A DNA stretch of 64,000 nucleotides from Gnetum montanum (GCA_015680685.1 MNCI01007750.1:247336-311335); one strand, 5' to 3'; positions 1-11,131 are shown, counted from the stretch's first letter. A program made the numbers and translations. Notes: generated from the letters alone by a model not told the origin.

Positions 1-1250
1 GATACCAACCAGCTCCACTATGATGAGGATAGGTCTCAAGAAGATCCTACATGAAGCAAAGCACAAAAAACGTTATGACCAATTGAAATGACTTAACAAA
101 TTTGGACAAAACATCTAGTTAGAGGTGAAATTAGCCTATGTAAAAATCTCTAAGGTGTTTTTCTAAATCAATCAAAGTAGTTCCATAAAAAAACATTATT
201 ACAACCATGCATAACCTTGCATCAGGACAAATTGAAACTTCTTAACAAATTTAGGAAAAACTTCCTAAGTTAGAGGTGAAATTAGCCTTTGTAAAAAGCT
301 CTTAGATGTTTATCTAAGTTAGCTTGAGAAATTCCATAAAAGCATTGTTACCATATCTTATAGCCTTTATAGTCGAAACATTATAGCTAAAACTAAGTCT
401 TAGCCTAAATTATGCATAAATTTAGAAATTGAATCTAAGTTATGCATGAACTTGGAAAAAACATGCAAGTTATGCTTAGATTTAGAAAATAGCATCTACA
501 TTATGCATAAATTTAGAAAAAGCAAGCATAAGTTTAGATAAAAACATCTAAATTATGCAAAGCATGCATAAATTTGAAAAAAAAAAAATCTAAACTATGC
601 ACAAAGCATAGGAAAAAAACATCCAAATTATGCAAAGTATGCATAATTTACAAAAAATTAGATGTCTTTTCCTATGCTTTGTGCATAGTTTACATCTAGA
701 TTTAGATAGATGTAAGTTTAGATGTTTACAAAAAGCATAGGAAAAATCATCTAAGCTATGCACAAAGCATAGGAAAAATCATCTAAGCTATGCACAAATT
801 TAAAAAAAGAATAATACACTTAGAAAAAGCCATGTAGCCATAGCAAAATCTTATTTAAAATATAAAAATATTTTGCTCTTCTTGAACAAGCAAAATTAAG
901 CATTAATTTTACATGTTCACAAAAGAAAAACATAAGTTATACATATCAACCACTTCTATTTTCAAATGGGTAATGTACTACAACCATGAGTTTTTCCTTG
1001 ATTCACATAGGCATCTAAAATTTAAAAATTTTGGATTGTGGGCTCCACCCTGCACCTCCACTCTTGACCAAAATTTGCATCAATGCTAATATTTTTACCA
1101 ATTTTAACACTTAAAAAATTATGACAACCTTAACCCCATGCATCGATGCTAGGAATACCATGCACAACATGGAAACATGCCTATTAGTTTATAAATTCAT
1201 TAGAATTACAAATATTTTTTATTTTTGGTAACCTAAACTTGCCTTTTTCA
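1..1250. repeat. AT-rich leader of the left edge with short diverged subrepeats
   Basis: No coding region is recognisable. A segment with the phrase TTAGAGGTGAAATTAGCC occurs at about 120 and again at about 265, so a block of roughly 145 bp is duplicated. From about 410 to 830 the text is made of short, partly inverted words such as ATGCATAAATTTAGAAA and CATCTAAATTATGCA. It probably belongs to the same plus-strand Tat-like element as the array that follows, but this is inferred from position only. Confidence 0.4.
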
Positions 1251-3107
1251 ATCCCGAGTTTCCAAAACTGGGTAAGACATTAGCAAGGCTAAACACCATG
1301 GATTTCCATGCTGGGGCAATAGTGCCTAGCATGGAAGAAAGGGGGTAACACTCACTGTTGCTTCCAAACACTCATCTAGCACAAGTTTGACCATGAAGTG
1401 GGTCCCATATGACTTAGAACCCCTCCAAGCATCTTTGGCAACCTCAGAATTCCACCAGACCTAGTCAAAATTGGTTGAAATTTAGGATTTGGTGTTTTCC
1501 ATACTAAGGGAGATTTCTTCCATACTAAACCTCTCACACTTAGCATGGATAGATGGAAAGAAGCAAAAATGACCTAAATTGATGACCTAATGACCATTTC
1601 TTGATGCTTGGTGATCACTAGACCTTGCCAGAACCCTTTAGAGATTGCAAAAGCCCCAAAAGTGGTCAAATATGGCACAAACATGTCATCCACCTCTCTT
1701 ACACGTGGGGGCCATCATGATCAACATGGAAGAAAGGGGTGAGATTACATGAGGCACTTAGAAGATTCCAAATTATCAAATCTTAACACCCAACATTGAC
1801 TGTCGATACTAGCAACCTTGGAGGTTGACATGCATGATTCATTAGTTGTTGATTTGGCCTAGATCTAACTTTATTGATTGGGGGAGACCTCTTCCATGTT
1901 GAGCCTTCCACCCTTAGTGTGGAAGAAAGGGGAAAGCCTAACCTCATAGCCTTCAAAATGACAAGATCTTGACCTTAGGCATTGATGGCCAACATCAGCA
2001 ATCTTGTAGACACTCATGCATAGCCAAGTCGACCAAAAAATGATCAAAAATATTTTCCCCTAATTTTCCATGCTTAGCATGAAAGCCCTAGCATAGAAAA
2101 GGGGAAGAAGCCCAAAAAATAACAAGTGACCCTTGAAACAACCAAATTTTCGACAATAGATATTAGTAGTTGACACCAACAACCTTGGAAGTTTGCATGC
2201 ATGATCAAAAGTGACAAAAAATGATCAAAAAACTTTCACCCTAATTTTCCACACTAAGCATAGAAGCCCCATCATGCAAAAAGGGGGGAAGCCCAAAAAC
2301 CACTCATCAACCTTCAAAATAGCAAGATTTTGACACCAGGCATTGACCATCATCACTAGCAACCTTAGGGACCTACATTCATAACCAAAAAATGATGCAA
2401 AAGGATAAAAATCTATTTTTCCACACTTCTCCATGCTAGGCATACTATCCCCAACATGGAAAAATAGGGGAAAGCTTACAAAGAACTTGGAAAACTAATA
2501 AACTGACCAATTTTGATCCCAAACCCTAATCTTCAACCTTAGCAGTCATGGAGGCTAACATGCATGATTAATTGAAGTTAAAACTAGGCTAGATCTAAGT
2601 TTTATGGTGCCTCCACATTGGGGATTACTCCCTCCATGCTACTTAGCATGGAAATTAAGGTGAAAACTCATTTGGAATCCATAACTACCTCAAAACAGGA
2701 TTAATTGAAGTTGCATATGCTCTAGGACCTTGCCAACATTGTTTAGAATCTTCAAACTTTAAGAAACTAATTTCAAAAGGTCAAAAATTGATTTCCCCTA
2801 GTTTTCCATACTAAGCATTCCAATCCTAGCTTGGAAAAAAGGGATAAGCCAAAAAAATTCTTAGAAGTACCCAAAATGACCAAAATTTGACACCAAACTC
2901 TAGTCCTCAACCCTGGCAACCCCAAAGGCTAACATGCACACTCAATTAAGGTTAAAATTGGCCTAGATCTAAGTTGCATGGTTCTTCCATGTTGAGAATC
3001 CCTTTTTTCATGTTGAGGATGGTATCCCTAGCATGGAAACGCAAGGAAGGATTGGTTTGGGGCTCCTAAACATCTCAAAATGACATTAAATGACCTTTCA
3101 TGCACTT
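1250..3107. repeat. Degenerate ~185-bp tandem array, part 1
   Basis: A unit containing a half-palindrome (TTCCATGCTA... then ...TAGCATGGAA) followed by a G-run (AGGGG or GGGGAAGCC) recurs near 1310, 1510, 1700, 1890, 2070, 2245, 2435, 2620, 2800 and 2990, a spacing of about 175-200 bp. Around the half-palindrome, phrases such as GCTAACATGCATGATTAATT and GGCCTAGATCTAAG also recur. The array is cut at 3107 by an LTR insertion and resumes at 11132. It lies upstream of a plus-strand Tat-type pol and is most simply an internal array of that element. Confidence 0.7.
3103..3107. other. Target-site duplication (left) of the N1 LTR
   Basis: CACTT precedes the LTR; CACTC follows both LTR copies (3971-3975 and 11132-11136). 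The array text reads through naturally when the LTR is removed: it aligns with the unit near 2700-2790. This supports 3108 and 3970 as true LTR ends, with one later substitution in the duplication. Confidence 0.65.
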
Positions 3108-3970
3108 TGATGAGTGATGAGGTGCCCCTACGCTTAACCATATGAATACGAGTGTGTACGCATGATCTAGTCAAACTTGGTAGATGGAATAATTGTAGCA
3201 CCTAGATATTTACATGTTGATTATAGTTTGTTATCTTCCCACCTAGACTAGTATTTTCTTTATCACGTATGGTTTAGTCTAGAGTGAGGTGTGTGATGTG
3301 GTTTCTAATACTATGCTACTCCTAGAGATGATCAGAAATAACTTGCTTAAACTAATAAGCAATATGGGGTAAAATCTAAGCTAGCCTAAGTGTGATGAGC
3401 ATTTGTCCTTAATCATCCATACTCATCTTGGACCTCATTTACTACTTCTAGGATTACTAATTGCACATTACTTGAAAACTACTAGATACACTACTGAGTT
3501 ACCAAGTAATTACACTTAAATGTTCATGATTAAGATGTACTCATTATGCATTTAACAAAAAAAATAGTAAATGACAATAAAAGAAATATTAACTAAGAAA
3601 ATAATAAATAATAATGAATAATTAAGAAGCTAAAAACTAAGTGAATGCTACAATGATGGAGTAATCTTGATCTTTATTGCCAATTGTGTGCATGTCCAAG
3701 TACGTCACACTCAAACAAAGGTTTCGTACAATTACAACCATCACACTATGGGCATGCACTGGGGAAAGAATTGAAAACTAACTAAAAACTAACAAAAAGA
3801 CTCTACCCTAAGACTTACCAACTTCCCTCTTCCTGTGTGCCTAAATGTTATATTTATAGGTCTACACAAGAATCATCATATCATGTATTCGATATTGTTA
3901 TCCAGGCTACAATATTGCATATCTCATATCAAGGATCCAATATCGGGGCTTAGCAAACCATGATTCATCA
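3108..3970 (-). repeat. LTR of Athila-like element N1, left copy
   Basis: The 863-bp repeat begins TGATGAG and ends TTCATCA on the plus strand. It matches 10279-11131 along its length, including the words ACGAGTGTGTACGC, CTCTACCCTAAGACTTACCAACT and the ATATCG-rich end. On the minus strand a TATA box (CCTATAAATATAAC, 3860-3847) lies only about 110 bp inside the U3 end, so U3 is very short and R-U5 long. This copy is followed not by element sequence but by 173 bp of the flanking array. Confidence 0.8.
3847..3860 (-). promoter_or_regulatory. TATA box in N1 LTR
   Basis: CCTATAAATATAAC on the minus strand, about 110 bp from the U3 end. The other N1 LTR has CCTATAAGTATAGC at 11011-11021. GATATC/CGATAT words cluster directly upstream of it, and the same layout recurs in the related LTRs. 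Confidence 0.6.
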
Positions 3971-4143
3971 CACTCTAAAACCCTCACATAAGTCATTGGA
4001 GCCCTTAAACTTCATAAAATTGATCCAAAATGGCCAAAAGTGGTTCCCCTTCATTCTCCACACTGAGCTCTCCATCCCCATCTTGGAAAAATGGGGGAAG
4101 CCAAAAAACCACTTAGGGATATTCAAAACTACTAAATTTTGAC
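3971..4143. repeat. Duplicated piece of flanking array between LTR and element interior
   Basis: These 173 bp equal the right flank of the element (11132-11303) with about nine differences. They carry the ~185-bp array motif (CCATCCCCATCTTGG...GGGGGAAGCC). Host flank thus sits between an LTR and retrotransposon interior, where a polypurine tract should be. The join at 4143/4144 therefore looks like an illegitimate recombination point. Confidence 0.65.
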
Positions 4144-4775
4144 TTCTCTTGGAGTCTTTTCAACTTCTCCTCTGCATGTTCAGCCCTAACCTCTACCATG
4201 ACCAGCTTTCCTTTTGTTGAGATGAGTTCTGACTATGTTGCTGTGACATTTTGAGGGATATCGAACAAGGATGTCATTACTTGTCCTATCTATAGAAACT
4301 AATCCAAAACATCCTCATGATCTGTAGGAGTCATTGAGGGATTGACCAAGGTTTGAGCATCGCGTGCTCCTATGAAATTTGCTGATGGCACAACAGGGAA
4401 ATTAAATGATTCCTTGATGTGGTCTGTGACCACTTCCACTGCTTCTGTTGCATCCTAGTGTTGCATAACCACCACTGTGGAACCTTCACCAGTTTCTAAT
4501 TGCACTTGAAAAGATGAAACATTTACAAAGATCTGTTGTAACTAGTGTGATTCCCCTCCTTCTATTTGAATGGAAACCTTGTTCCATATGTAATCAATTG
4601 AGATTGTGGGCTGTATGGCATCATCAATGATCTTGAAGATATTTGCCTCATCACGACTTCCCCAACTGACCGATTCAGTGATGGCCTAGAGATGGCTCAT
4701 TGATGGTTAATAGTCCTGCGGTGGTAGTGGCAATTAGTCTTGTTGGCCTATGGGTTGTGTGCTGGACCCCACTTC
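4144..4775 (-). other. N1 interior 3' to ORF2, no recognisable coding
   Basis: Read on the minus strand this lies downstream of the ORF2 stop. I see no domain. The polypurine tract expected at the 3' end is missing, in keeping with a recombination breakpoint at 4144. Confidence 0.4.
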
Positions 4776-5798
4776 TTATTGTTGATTGGGCCTTGTGTCT
4801 GAAAGTTGGCTGGGCCTAGTTGCTTGAGGTGCAGTAAGCCCAAATGTATGCTCTTGTTTAGGCTCCAGTTTCTTACTAGCATATTTTCTTGGTGCTAGTG
4901 GCTTCAATAATTTGACAAATGAGGCATTTTGAGCCTTTTTGGGGATGTCATTGGTGTATCCCAGAATTTCAGCATGTTGGCACAACTTCCTGATTAGGCA
5001 AGGAAAAGACAATGCAAACTTCCCTATCTTACATTCTTCAAACCACCTTAAAATTTCTATGAGATATAGATGGTGCATGTTGGCATCAACCTTGCCCATC
5101 AGGATTGCACTTCCTCTGGTTGCATAGGTGAAAATCCTATTTAGCCCTTTTGTTGGGAAAATGTGATAAGTGCCAATTTTAAAATAGATCCTCTCTTCAA
5201 GCGTGAGCTCTCCATATGTTTTATCCTCCTTACCATATGCTCTTTTTAACCATATTTTTCATGCATTAACATCAAAGTGAGTGGACAGGTGAGCAACCTT
5301 GGTCCCTATGTTCAAAATATTTAGTACTTCCAAAATGGCCTTGGTAGAAAAATCAATAGAAATCCCACCAATATCAGCGGTGGTGCCTTCTTCCTTGTTA
5401 TGCCAAAATTAGTACATCTCCCCCAAGTACCAATCGCCACTCTCTGAGAGAATAAGCCACAGTGGAGACCCTTTAAGTTGATCTCTGATTAACTTAGGGG
5501 AAAATTCAGTAAAAGGTCCAAAATTGAGTTCCACAATCATTGCTGCTGACGTGAACCTTTCCTGAATTGCCTAAACACATTCCAGAGACAACATGAGATG
5601 TTGTCCCTATTCAGGTGCCTAGCCTTCTCCACCTTCTGCATGCCTAGATTGTGCAGTAACAAGAGGTTATTGATGAATGCTAAATGATTATGCCTCCTAC
5701 TCTACATGTTCTTTAGGAGGTGCTTAGCCTGTACCTCTCCTTGGTTCTTTGGATGCATCCTGAGAGGGTCTTCCTTCTTGTCCTCATTTAAGGGCCAT
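4776..5798 (-). pseudogene. N1 ORF2, putative plant-transposon-protein-like, broken
   Basis: An ATG at 5798 (MALK) follows a splice-acceptor-like ATTGCAG. The frame then runs to 4776 with several in-frame stops, among them one after the fourth codon. The C-terminal half is open (5099-4776) and includes ANMHHLYLIEILRWFEECK and KFALSFPCLIRKLCQHAEIL. This pattern resembles the helical 'putative plant transposon protein' domain found in plant gypsy-element accessory ORFs; I have not compared it with a database. The start region also exists in AthB (ATG at 45991, MAPKRGAQGK). In Athila elements an extra ORF lies after pol; here it lies after gag and a spacer. No catalytic motif is visible and the function is unknown. 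Confidence 0.45.
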
Positions 5799-5853
5799 CT
5801 GCAATTGCATAGGATCAACTATTAGTAAGGTCATTTACAAATTTTATTTATAC
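5799..5853 (-). promoter_or_regulatory. Possible small intron or splice acceptor ahead of ORF2
   Basis: On the minus strand GAGTAAG/GTATAAAT is followed 55 bp later by AATTGCAG/ATGG. AthB has GAGTAAG/GTACCAAA and, 63 bp later, AATTGTAG/ATGG. Both donor-like and acceptor-like words are kept directly ahead of the ORF2 ATG. The length is short for a plant intron, so only the acceptor may be real. Confidence 0.35.
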
Positions 5854-7789
5854 CTTACTCATTTCCTTTAATAATTTCATTTCTTGCCTAGTATGATTTC
5901 AAAGTTAGAAATTTTCATGAAATTTTCCCTAAAAGTTTTGATATTGGACCCAATTTGATTAGGTGACTCCAAAAAATAATTTTCATGGTCTGGGTGAAGA
6001 AATAAAATTAATTTGGCATATGTTTTACGCATTTCTTAAGGTCACTTACCCCTTATGATATCCTTTAGGTAATGGTAAATTTTGAAAAACCTATGTGCAA
6101 CTTGGAGCATACCATTCCCCCACGACTAAGTTAAACACTCTGAGTTTAAGCAGGTTCGATTAGAATGAGAATTGGAGTGTTAATTGGCAAGATATTGATG
6201 TTTGAATGATAGGTGCTTAGAGTGTGAGAATTGGTGAAAAAAAATTTCAATAACTCCCCTTGCATGAACAGTGGAAAATGACCTTGATGTGCATGTAGGG
6301 GGGATCCATATATATACACTGATAGACATGATATCACATACACGTTAGCACAGACTCGATATCATGTCGGACCTGATACTGGGTACTCGATATTGTGTCC
6401 CTTCCGAAATAGGGTACTTGAAAAAATTGATAAATGTTTGAATTTCCAAGGCCAAAAAATCAAGTATTTAAGGTTAATTTGAAAGGTCTAGGATAACGTT
6501 GAGGGGACCTAAAGGCACCAAAAGTGTAATGAAGTGGAATTTTATAATGAAGTTCATGAATAGGATGAGGAAAAAGGACATGTAGTTGTGCATAGGAACG
6601 TTTGAGTTAAAATGATGATAAAGGAAAGGATAACTTTAGCAATGCAATACTCGGAGGGTATAAGATGATGTGGTGATGTGCAATGAGTGCAAATTACAAA
6701 AGTTATGCAAGTGGGTCCTCCCCAAAGTAGGTTCCTACCTATCATTCCCTTACATAACCACACCTTAAAATGTCCATAGGCACTAAAAGGGTTAAATGTA
6801 ATCTATACTAGTTTAACAAAACACACACATGTTAAATGTCACTATGGTGAGGGATGAATTCTATGCCATACAAGACACAAGTCCAAAAATACTTGGATAG
6901 TGAGGTGAAATGAATCATAGAAGGGACTGTCAAAATTAGGACATGAGGTAACGGACCTTGGGCATAATGAATCTTGAGTGCGGGGCATGATTAATGTATA
7001 ATTAGCCCTTCATTCCAAAATTAAGACCAAGTCCATGCCGTTGATTAGTGACATTGCATTGTTTCATCCAATAGTGAACAACCATAAGAGCACCATGATA
7101 GTAAGGTGCACAATCACTTGGAATTTTTTCCAAGGGAGGAGTGATTTGGAATTTCTTTGCAGCACATTTTACTTGATTTTTTTCTTTATGACATTTTTTC
7201 TTTCTTTGCTTTTTCTTAGTCTGGCCACTTTGGCACTTTATCTTTTTCAAAAGGGTTCTGGAGAAGCCGCCAACCTTCAGGCATGGGTGCATGTCTTTCC
7301 AGTGGGACCTTCTAGAACAACATTGATTTTCTTTATTGAGTGCCTTTATTACTCTTACTCCCATTTTTCATTAGATCTGCAAGGATTTTAGTACAACCAA
7401 GCTGCATGATAGCACCTACAAATGTTACCAAAGGGAGAATCCACAAGTCCCCTTGATGTCACACCCTAGTCATTCCCTCTTAGTCCATCATTCTTCACTC
7501 TAGGAATAATGAGTACAAAGTTACTTTTAAGTTTTAATGGTGATAGGAATATCATCTAACCCAGAGGAGAACCTCTTATTAATAGAATGGGTGGGTGGAT
7601 GTTGTGGGGCTCACTATCCAAATAAGTCATCACTTGTGACTTAATAGCATAGAACACACCTCAACTGATGAGTCACATGAGTATTTTATTCATTGATGAG
7701 ATTACCCTTAAAAAGATAAAACAAAAATTTGAAAAGTGAAAAACTGGAAAACAAAAAATTGTAAAATCAAAGAAAAGGAAAAACATTTA
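5854..7789 (-). other. Non-coding spacer shared by N1 and AthB
   Basis: This ~1.9 kb lies between gag and ORF2 in N1. It aligns with 46971-48960 of AthB, where it lies between pol and ORF2. Shared phrases include GGACCTCCCCAAAG, AACACACACATGTTA (AAGACACACATGTTA in AthB), GTTAGATCTACAAGGAT (CATTAGATCTGCAAGGAT) and AAGTCCCCTTGATGTCAC. Open frames here have no recognisable protein content. Conservation of order between a pol-less and a pol-bearing element suggests a functional untranslated region. Confidence 0.65.
6306..6410 (-). promoter_or_regulatory. LTR-like internal promoter module in the N1 spacer
   Basis: On the minus strand ATATCGAGTACC and ATGATATCGAGTC words are followed by GTGATATCATGTC and then a TATATATATGG box (6306-6319). 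The LTR U3 has the same order: CGATAT/GATATC words and then a TATA box. A matching module sits in the AthB spacer at 47331-47400. It points toward ORF2, whose ATG is about 500 bp downstream. Confidence 0.4.
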
Positions 7790-10146
7790 CTAATTTTGCT
7801 TATTAGAATGGGGGGTATCCCCCATGAATAAACCTTTGGGCATGGCTAGAATTAATAAATGAAAAATTTGGATCCAGGCATGTTGGAAACATTGGGGTTC
7901 GGTCGTATCGAAACCACTAGGTGTCTTTTGATGTGGTGGCTGAAATGTACCCAAATTGAGGTTCACACACTTGATTAAAATAGGCATAATGGGATAGATT
8001 ATTAGCTGTGATCATGTGATAAGGACTTGACCCACTATGGCACCCATGATCATAAGATAGTATGCAAGGATCGATATGTCTTCCTACGTGGTTATATTCA
8101 TTGGGCCGCATAGTTTTTGGAGTGTTGATTGGTGGCCTGGATAAGGTAACAGGAGGCGTTGGGTTCAAAGAGGAAGATGCATCATAGTGTTGGGCTTCTA
8201 TTGAGTTGGAGGATGCAGTGGTTTTGGAACCGTGTTGTCTCTTTCTATGGTCATGCCTAAAGAAATGATGCTTTTGATATTGTGGAGGACCTTGATTGAT
8301 GTTGACAGTAGCAGCATAACTAATGTTCATGGGTTGGTGCTATGGTACAAAACATTCTGGTGCTACTGGTGTCATTGTAGAAGTAGGTGAAGAATGAGGA
8401 TATTGAGGACAAGGAGGAGCATAAGGAACATGAGGTAGTGATCTTATGGGAGAGGACATGGGTTGATAGTACTTGGAAGAATGATAATGATGAGGTGAAG
8501 TAGAGGATGTTGATCTAGTTAGGGAAATAGGATGCTGAACATAATAGACATTTGGTGTTGGGGTATATGAAGGATATGGTTTATTTGGTGGTGGCCTCCC
8601 CCACGGCTGGGGGTTTTTCCACTACAGTTAGACACGGTACTTCTATACGAATTTTGGATGTAGCATTCCTACCCAATGCTCATGTAAATGTGACAATATT
8701 GGGCATTGACTTTCAGGATGATCGTACAAACAAACATTGCATTGATACTTATGATTGGCAGTTGAGCTCCTACCCTTATTGTCTTCAACCCTTCTTTCCA
8801 ATTGTCGAGTGGTGTTTTTTCTTGTTTCTTAGTTTGGCATCCTCCTTTTGTCCTATTTGTTAGAGTGATCATGCATGGTTCCACCTCTAATAATGTTGGC
8901 ATATTCTCCACATTTTTCATCATCTTATTGATCTTTGCATCAATTTCCTCTAGTGATTGTAGTATTGGCAAAGACAATTGCACCTCTGTGAGGTGAGTTG
9001 ATTTCTCCTCTTCATGAACCTTTGTTATTTTGAGATTTTGGTTCTATTGAGATCTTTTAATATTCTCCCATTTGGCTATTTCTCCTTCTTCTTTTGCTAC
9101 CCACTTGATAAGCTCTTGGAATTGGTGGATTCATAGTTCATATAGTTGACCTGGGACATACATCCCTAGGGTCTCCTTGTTTCATGAAGGAGCCTATCCA
9201 AGATGTGATACATTAGCCTTTTCTCAAAGACCCCATGGCCTGGGCATTTTTTTAATAATGAAAAATTTCTTTCTAAGGCCATGTACAAGGGTTCATGTTG
9301 CCTTTGTTTCCACTCTTGGATTTGTCTCCTCAAGGCTAACACTCTTGCACAGGTTCAATATCTTTCATTGAAGAGTTCTACCATTGTTGGACAATGTCAA
9401 ATTGATTTTGGTTCTAAAGACCTATACCCTACTTTTGCTTGGCCAATGAGTGTCATAGGAAAGAGATTGATTCTTTTCCACCCATTATTAATGTTGTTCC
9501 ATGCGTAGGCATCATAGAAGGCTTGGAAATGATGTTGTGGATCTAAATCATGGCCTCTTGAAAACTTGGGAAAGTTATTTAAGTCAAGCCTAGGTAGATG
9601 GATTTCCTTGCAATGCTTGTAGGATATTTGAACAACCTCTTGTATATGCATTAGGCTCTTAGTGGCTAGCAGGGGTTCATCGTCACTAAGTAGGTTATGA
9701 GTTGGTGAGTTGGGACGATGCTGTCTTTGTTCAGGTTGGTGTTCCTGACTTTGCCCATGGGTTCAATTTTTATTTCTACACTGACCCCTTGAGAGATGAT
9801 CATCCATGTCATGACCTAACATTGAAGGTGCAGAGGAAGAGAAAGAACTGGAAGATTCGTCGTGACTTTTGTAAGTCTCCCAATCATCCCTGGATAAATT
9901 TTTGTTAACTATTGAGAAGGTCCTAGGCCTTACGATCCCCCTCATTCTAGGAGATGTCCCATCCTCAATAAATGTTTCTGAGTTGGATGAAAAGAGTTCT
10001 TGAGTATTGTTGGGGTGTCCATGAACATATGAGACTCCTGCATAAGATTGAGTACTCCAAACTTCTCCATCGTCATATATTTTGTTGGTTCTCCAATGAA
10101 TTGCCTCACTAGTTGTTGCATTATCATAGTCTTGTGAGAGAGACAT
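7790..10146 (-). pseudogene. N1 gag, Athila-like, frameshifted
   Basis: The first ATG (10146) lies about 130 bp inside the primer site. The N-terminal part (10146-9763) ends in a Ser-rich stretch. The capsid-like core (9651-9397) is in the same frame and reads LPRLDLNNFPKFSRGHDLDP, followed by FPMTL and YRSL, the usual gag pattern. The frame then shifts for 8983-8669, and shifts again for the zinc knuckle (8741-8703) and the Gln/His/Pro-rich tail (8330-7917). The protein would package element RNA in virus-like particles. AthA and AthB carry the homologous gag. After this gag comes spacer, with no protease, reverse transcriptase or integrase, so N1 would have depended on a partner for those enzymes. 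Confidence 0.7.
8703..8741 (-). other. Variant gag zinc knuckle CX2CX3HX4C
   Basis: The minus strand encodes CNVCLYDHPESQCP. The spacing between the second Cys and the His is three residues, not the usual four of retroviral CCHC knuckles. AthB (53271-53310) has the same spacing with a stop inside it, and AthA (43062-43100) has the second Cys replaced by Tyr. The flanking PIxSHL pattern is also shared. Confidence 0.6.
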
Positions 10147-10257
10147 TGTTGTGGATTATGTGTGACTTATTTTCAATTAGTTTTTTTCAAAGGCATATAT
10201 CATTAATGCTTCGTTAAAGTGATCTTGGATGATACAACTAATCTAGATAACTAGCAT

Positions 10258-10277
10258 TATCCCCAGCAATGGCGCCA
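10258..10277 (-). promoter_or_regulatory. Primer-binding site of N1 (tRNA-Asp type)
   Basis: TGGCGCCATTGCTGGGG on the minus strand begins one base inside the LTR. It differs by two transitions from the TGGCGCCGTTGCCGGGG that is known for Athila-type elements primed by tRNA-Asp. This fixes the element as minus-strand, with its 5' LTR at 10279-11131. Confidence 0.8.
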
Positions 10278-10278
10278 A

Positions 10279-11131
10279 TGATGAGTAGTGAGGTACTCTT
10301 ATGCTCAACCATTTGAATACGAGTGTGTATGCGCGATCTGGTCGAACTCCGTAGATGGACTAGTTGTGGAACCTAGATAGTTACACGTTGATCATAGTTC
10401 ACTGTCTTCCCAACTAGACTAGTATTTGCTTTGTCATGTATGGTTTAGTCCAGAGTGAAGTGTATGATGCGGTTTCTAATACTATGCTACTCATAGAGAT
10501 GATGAGAAATAACTTGATTAAACTAATAAGAAATATGGGGTAAAATCTAAGCTAGCCTAAGTGCAATGAGCATCCATCCTTAATCATCTATATGCATCTT
10601 GGACCTCATGTACTACCTTTGGGATTACCAAGCACACATTACTTGAGCACTACTAGTTACACTATTGGGTTATCAAGTAGTTACACTTAAATCTTCATGA
10701 TTAAGATGTACTCATTTCACATTTAACAATAGAAATAGTAAATAATAATAAAATAAATATTAACTAATAAAACCATAAATAATAAATAATAATTAAATAG
10801 CTAAAAACTAAGTGAATGTTGCAATGATGGAGTAATCTCAATCTTTATTGCCAATTGTGTGCGTGTCCAAGTACGTCACACTCGAACAAAGGTTCTGTAC
10901 AATTACAAACATCACACTGCAGGCATGCATTGGGGAAAGAACTAAAAATTGACAAAAAGACTCTACCCTAAGACTTACCAACTCCCCCTCTTCCTATGCA
11001 TCTGAATGCTATACTTATAGGCCTACATAGGAATCATGATATCGTGTATTCGATATCATTATCTAGGCTATGATATCGTGTACTCGATATTGAGGATTCG
11101 ATATTGGGGCCTAGCAAACCATGATTTATCA
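10279..11131 (-). repeat. 5' LTR of Athila-like element N1
   Basis: This 853-bp copy begins TGATGAG next to the primer site and ends TTTATCA next to array DNA. It is collinear with 3108-3970. The U3 end holds repeated ATATCGTGTATTCGATAT-type words. The TATA box (CCTATAAGTATAGC) is at 11011-11021. Confidence 0.8.

Noticed and set aside
3108-4144. A 1037-bp LTR ending at 4144 (and 11305)
   Set aside because: The direct repeat does extend that far, but the last 173 bp are flanking array. TGATGA...TCATCA ends plus the CACTT/CACTC duplication place the LTR end at 3970.
7035-7391. Plus-strand 118-residue hydrophobic protein
   Set aside because: It lies in the conserved non-coding spacer opposite another open frame and has no homologous frame in AthB.
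10258-10277. tRNA gene fragment
   Set aside because: It is only the ~18-bp complement of a tRNA 3' end next to an LTR, that is, a primer-binding site.
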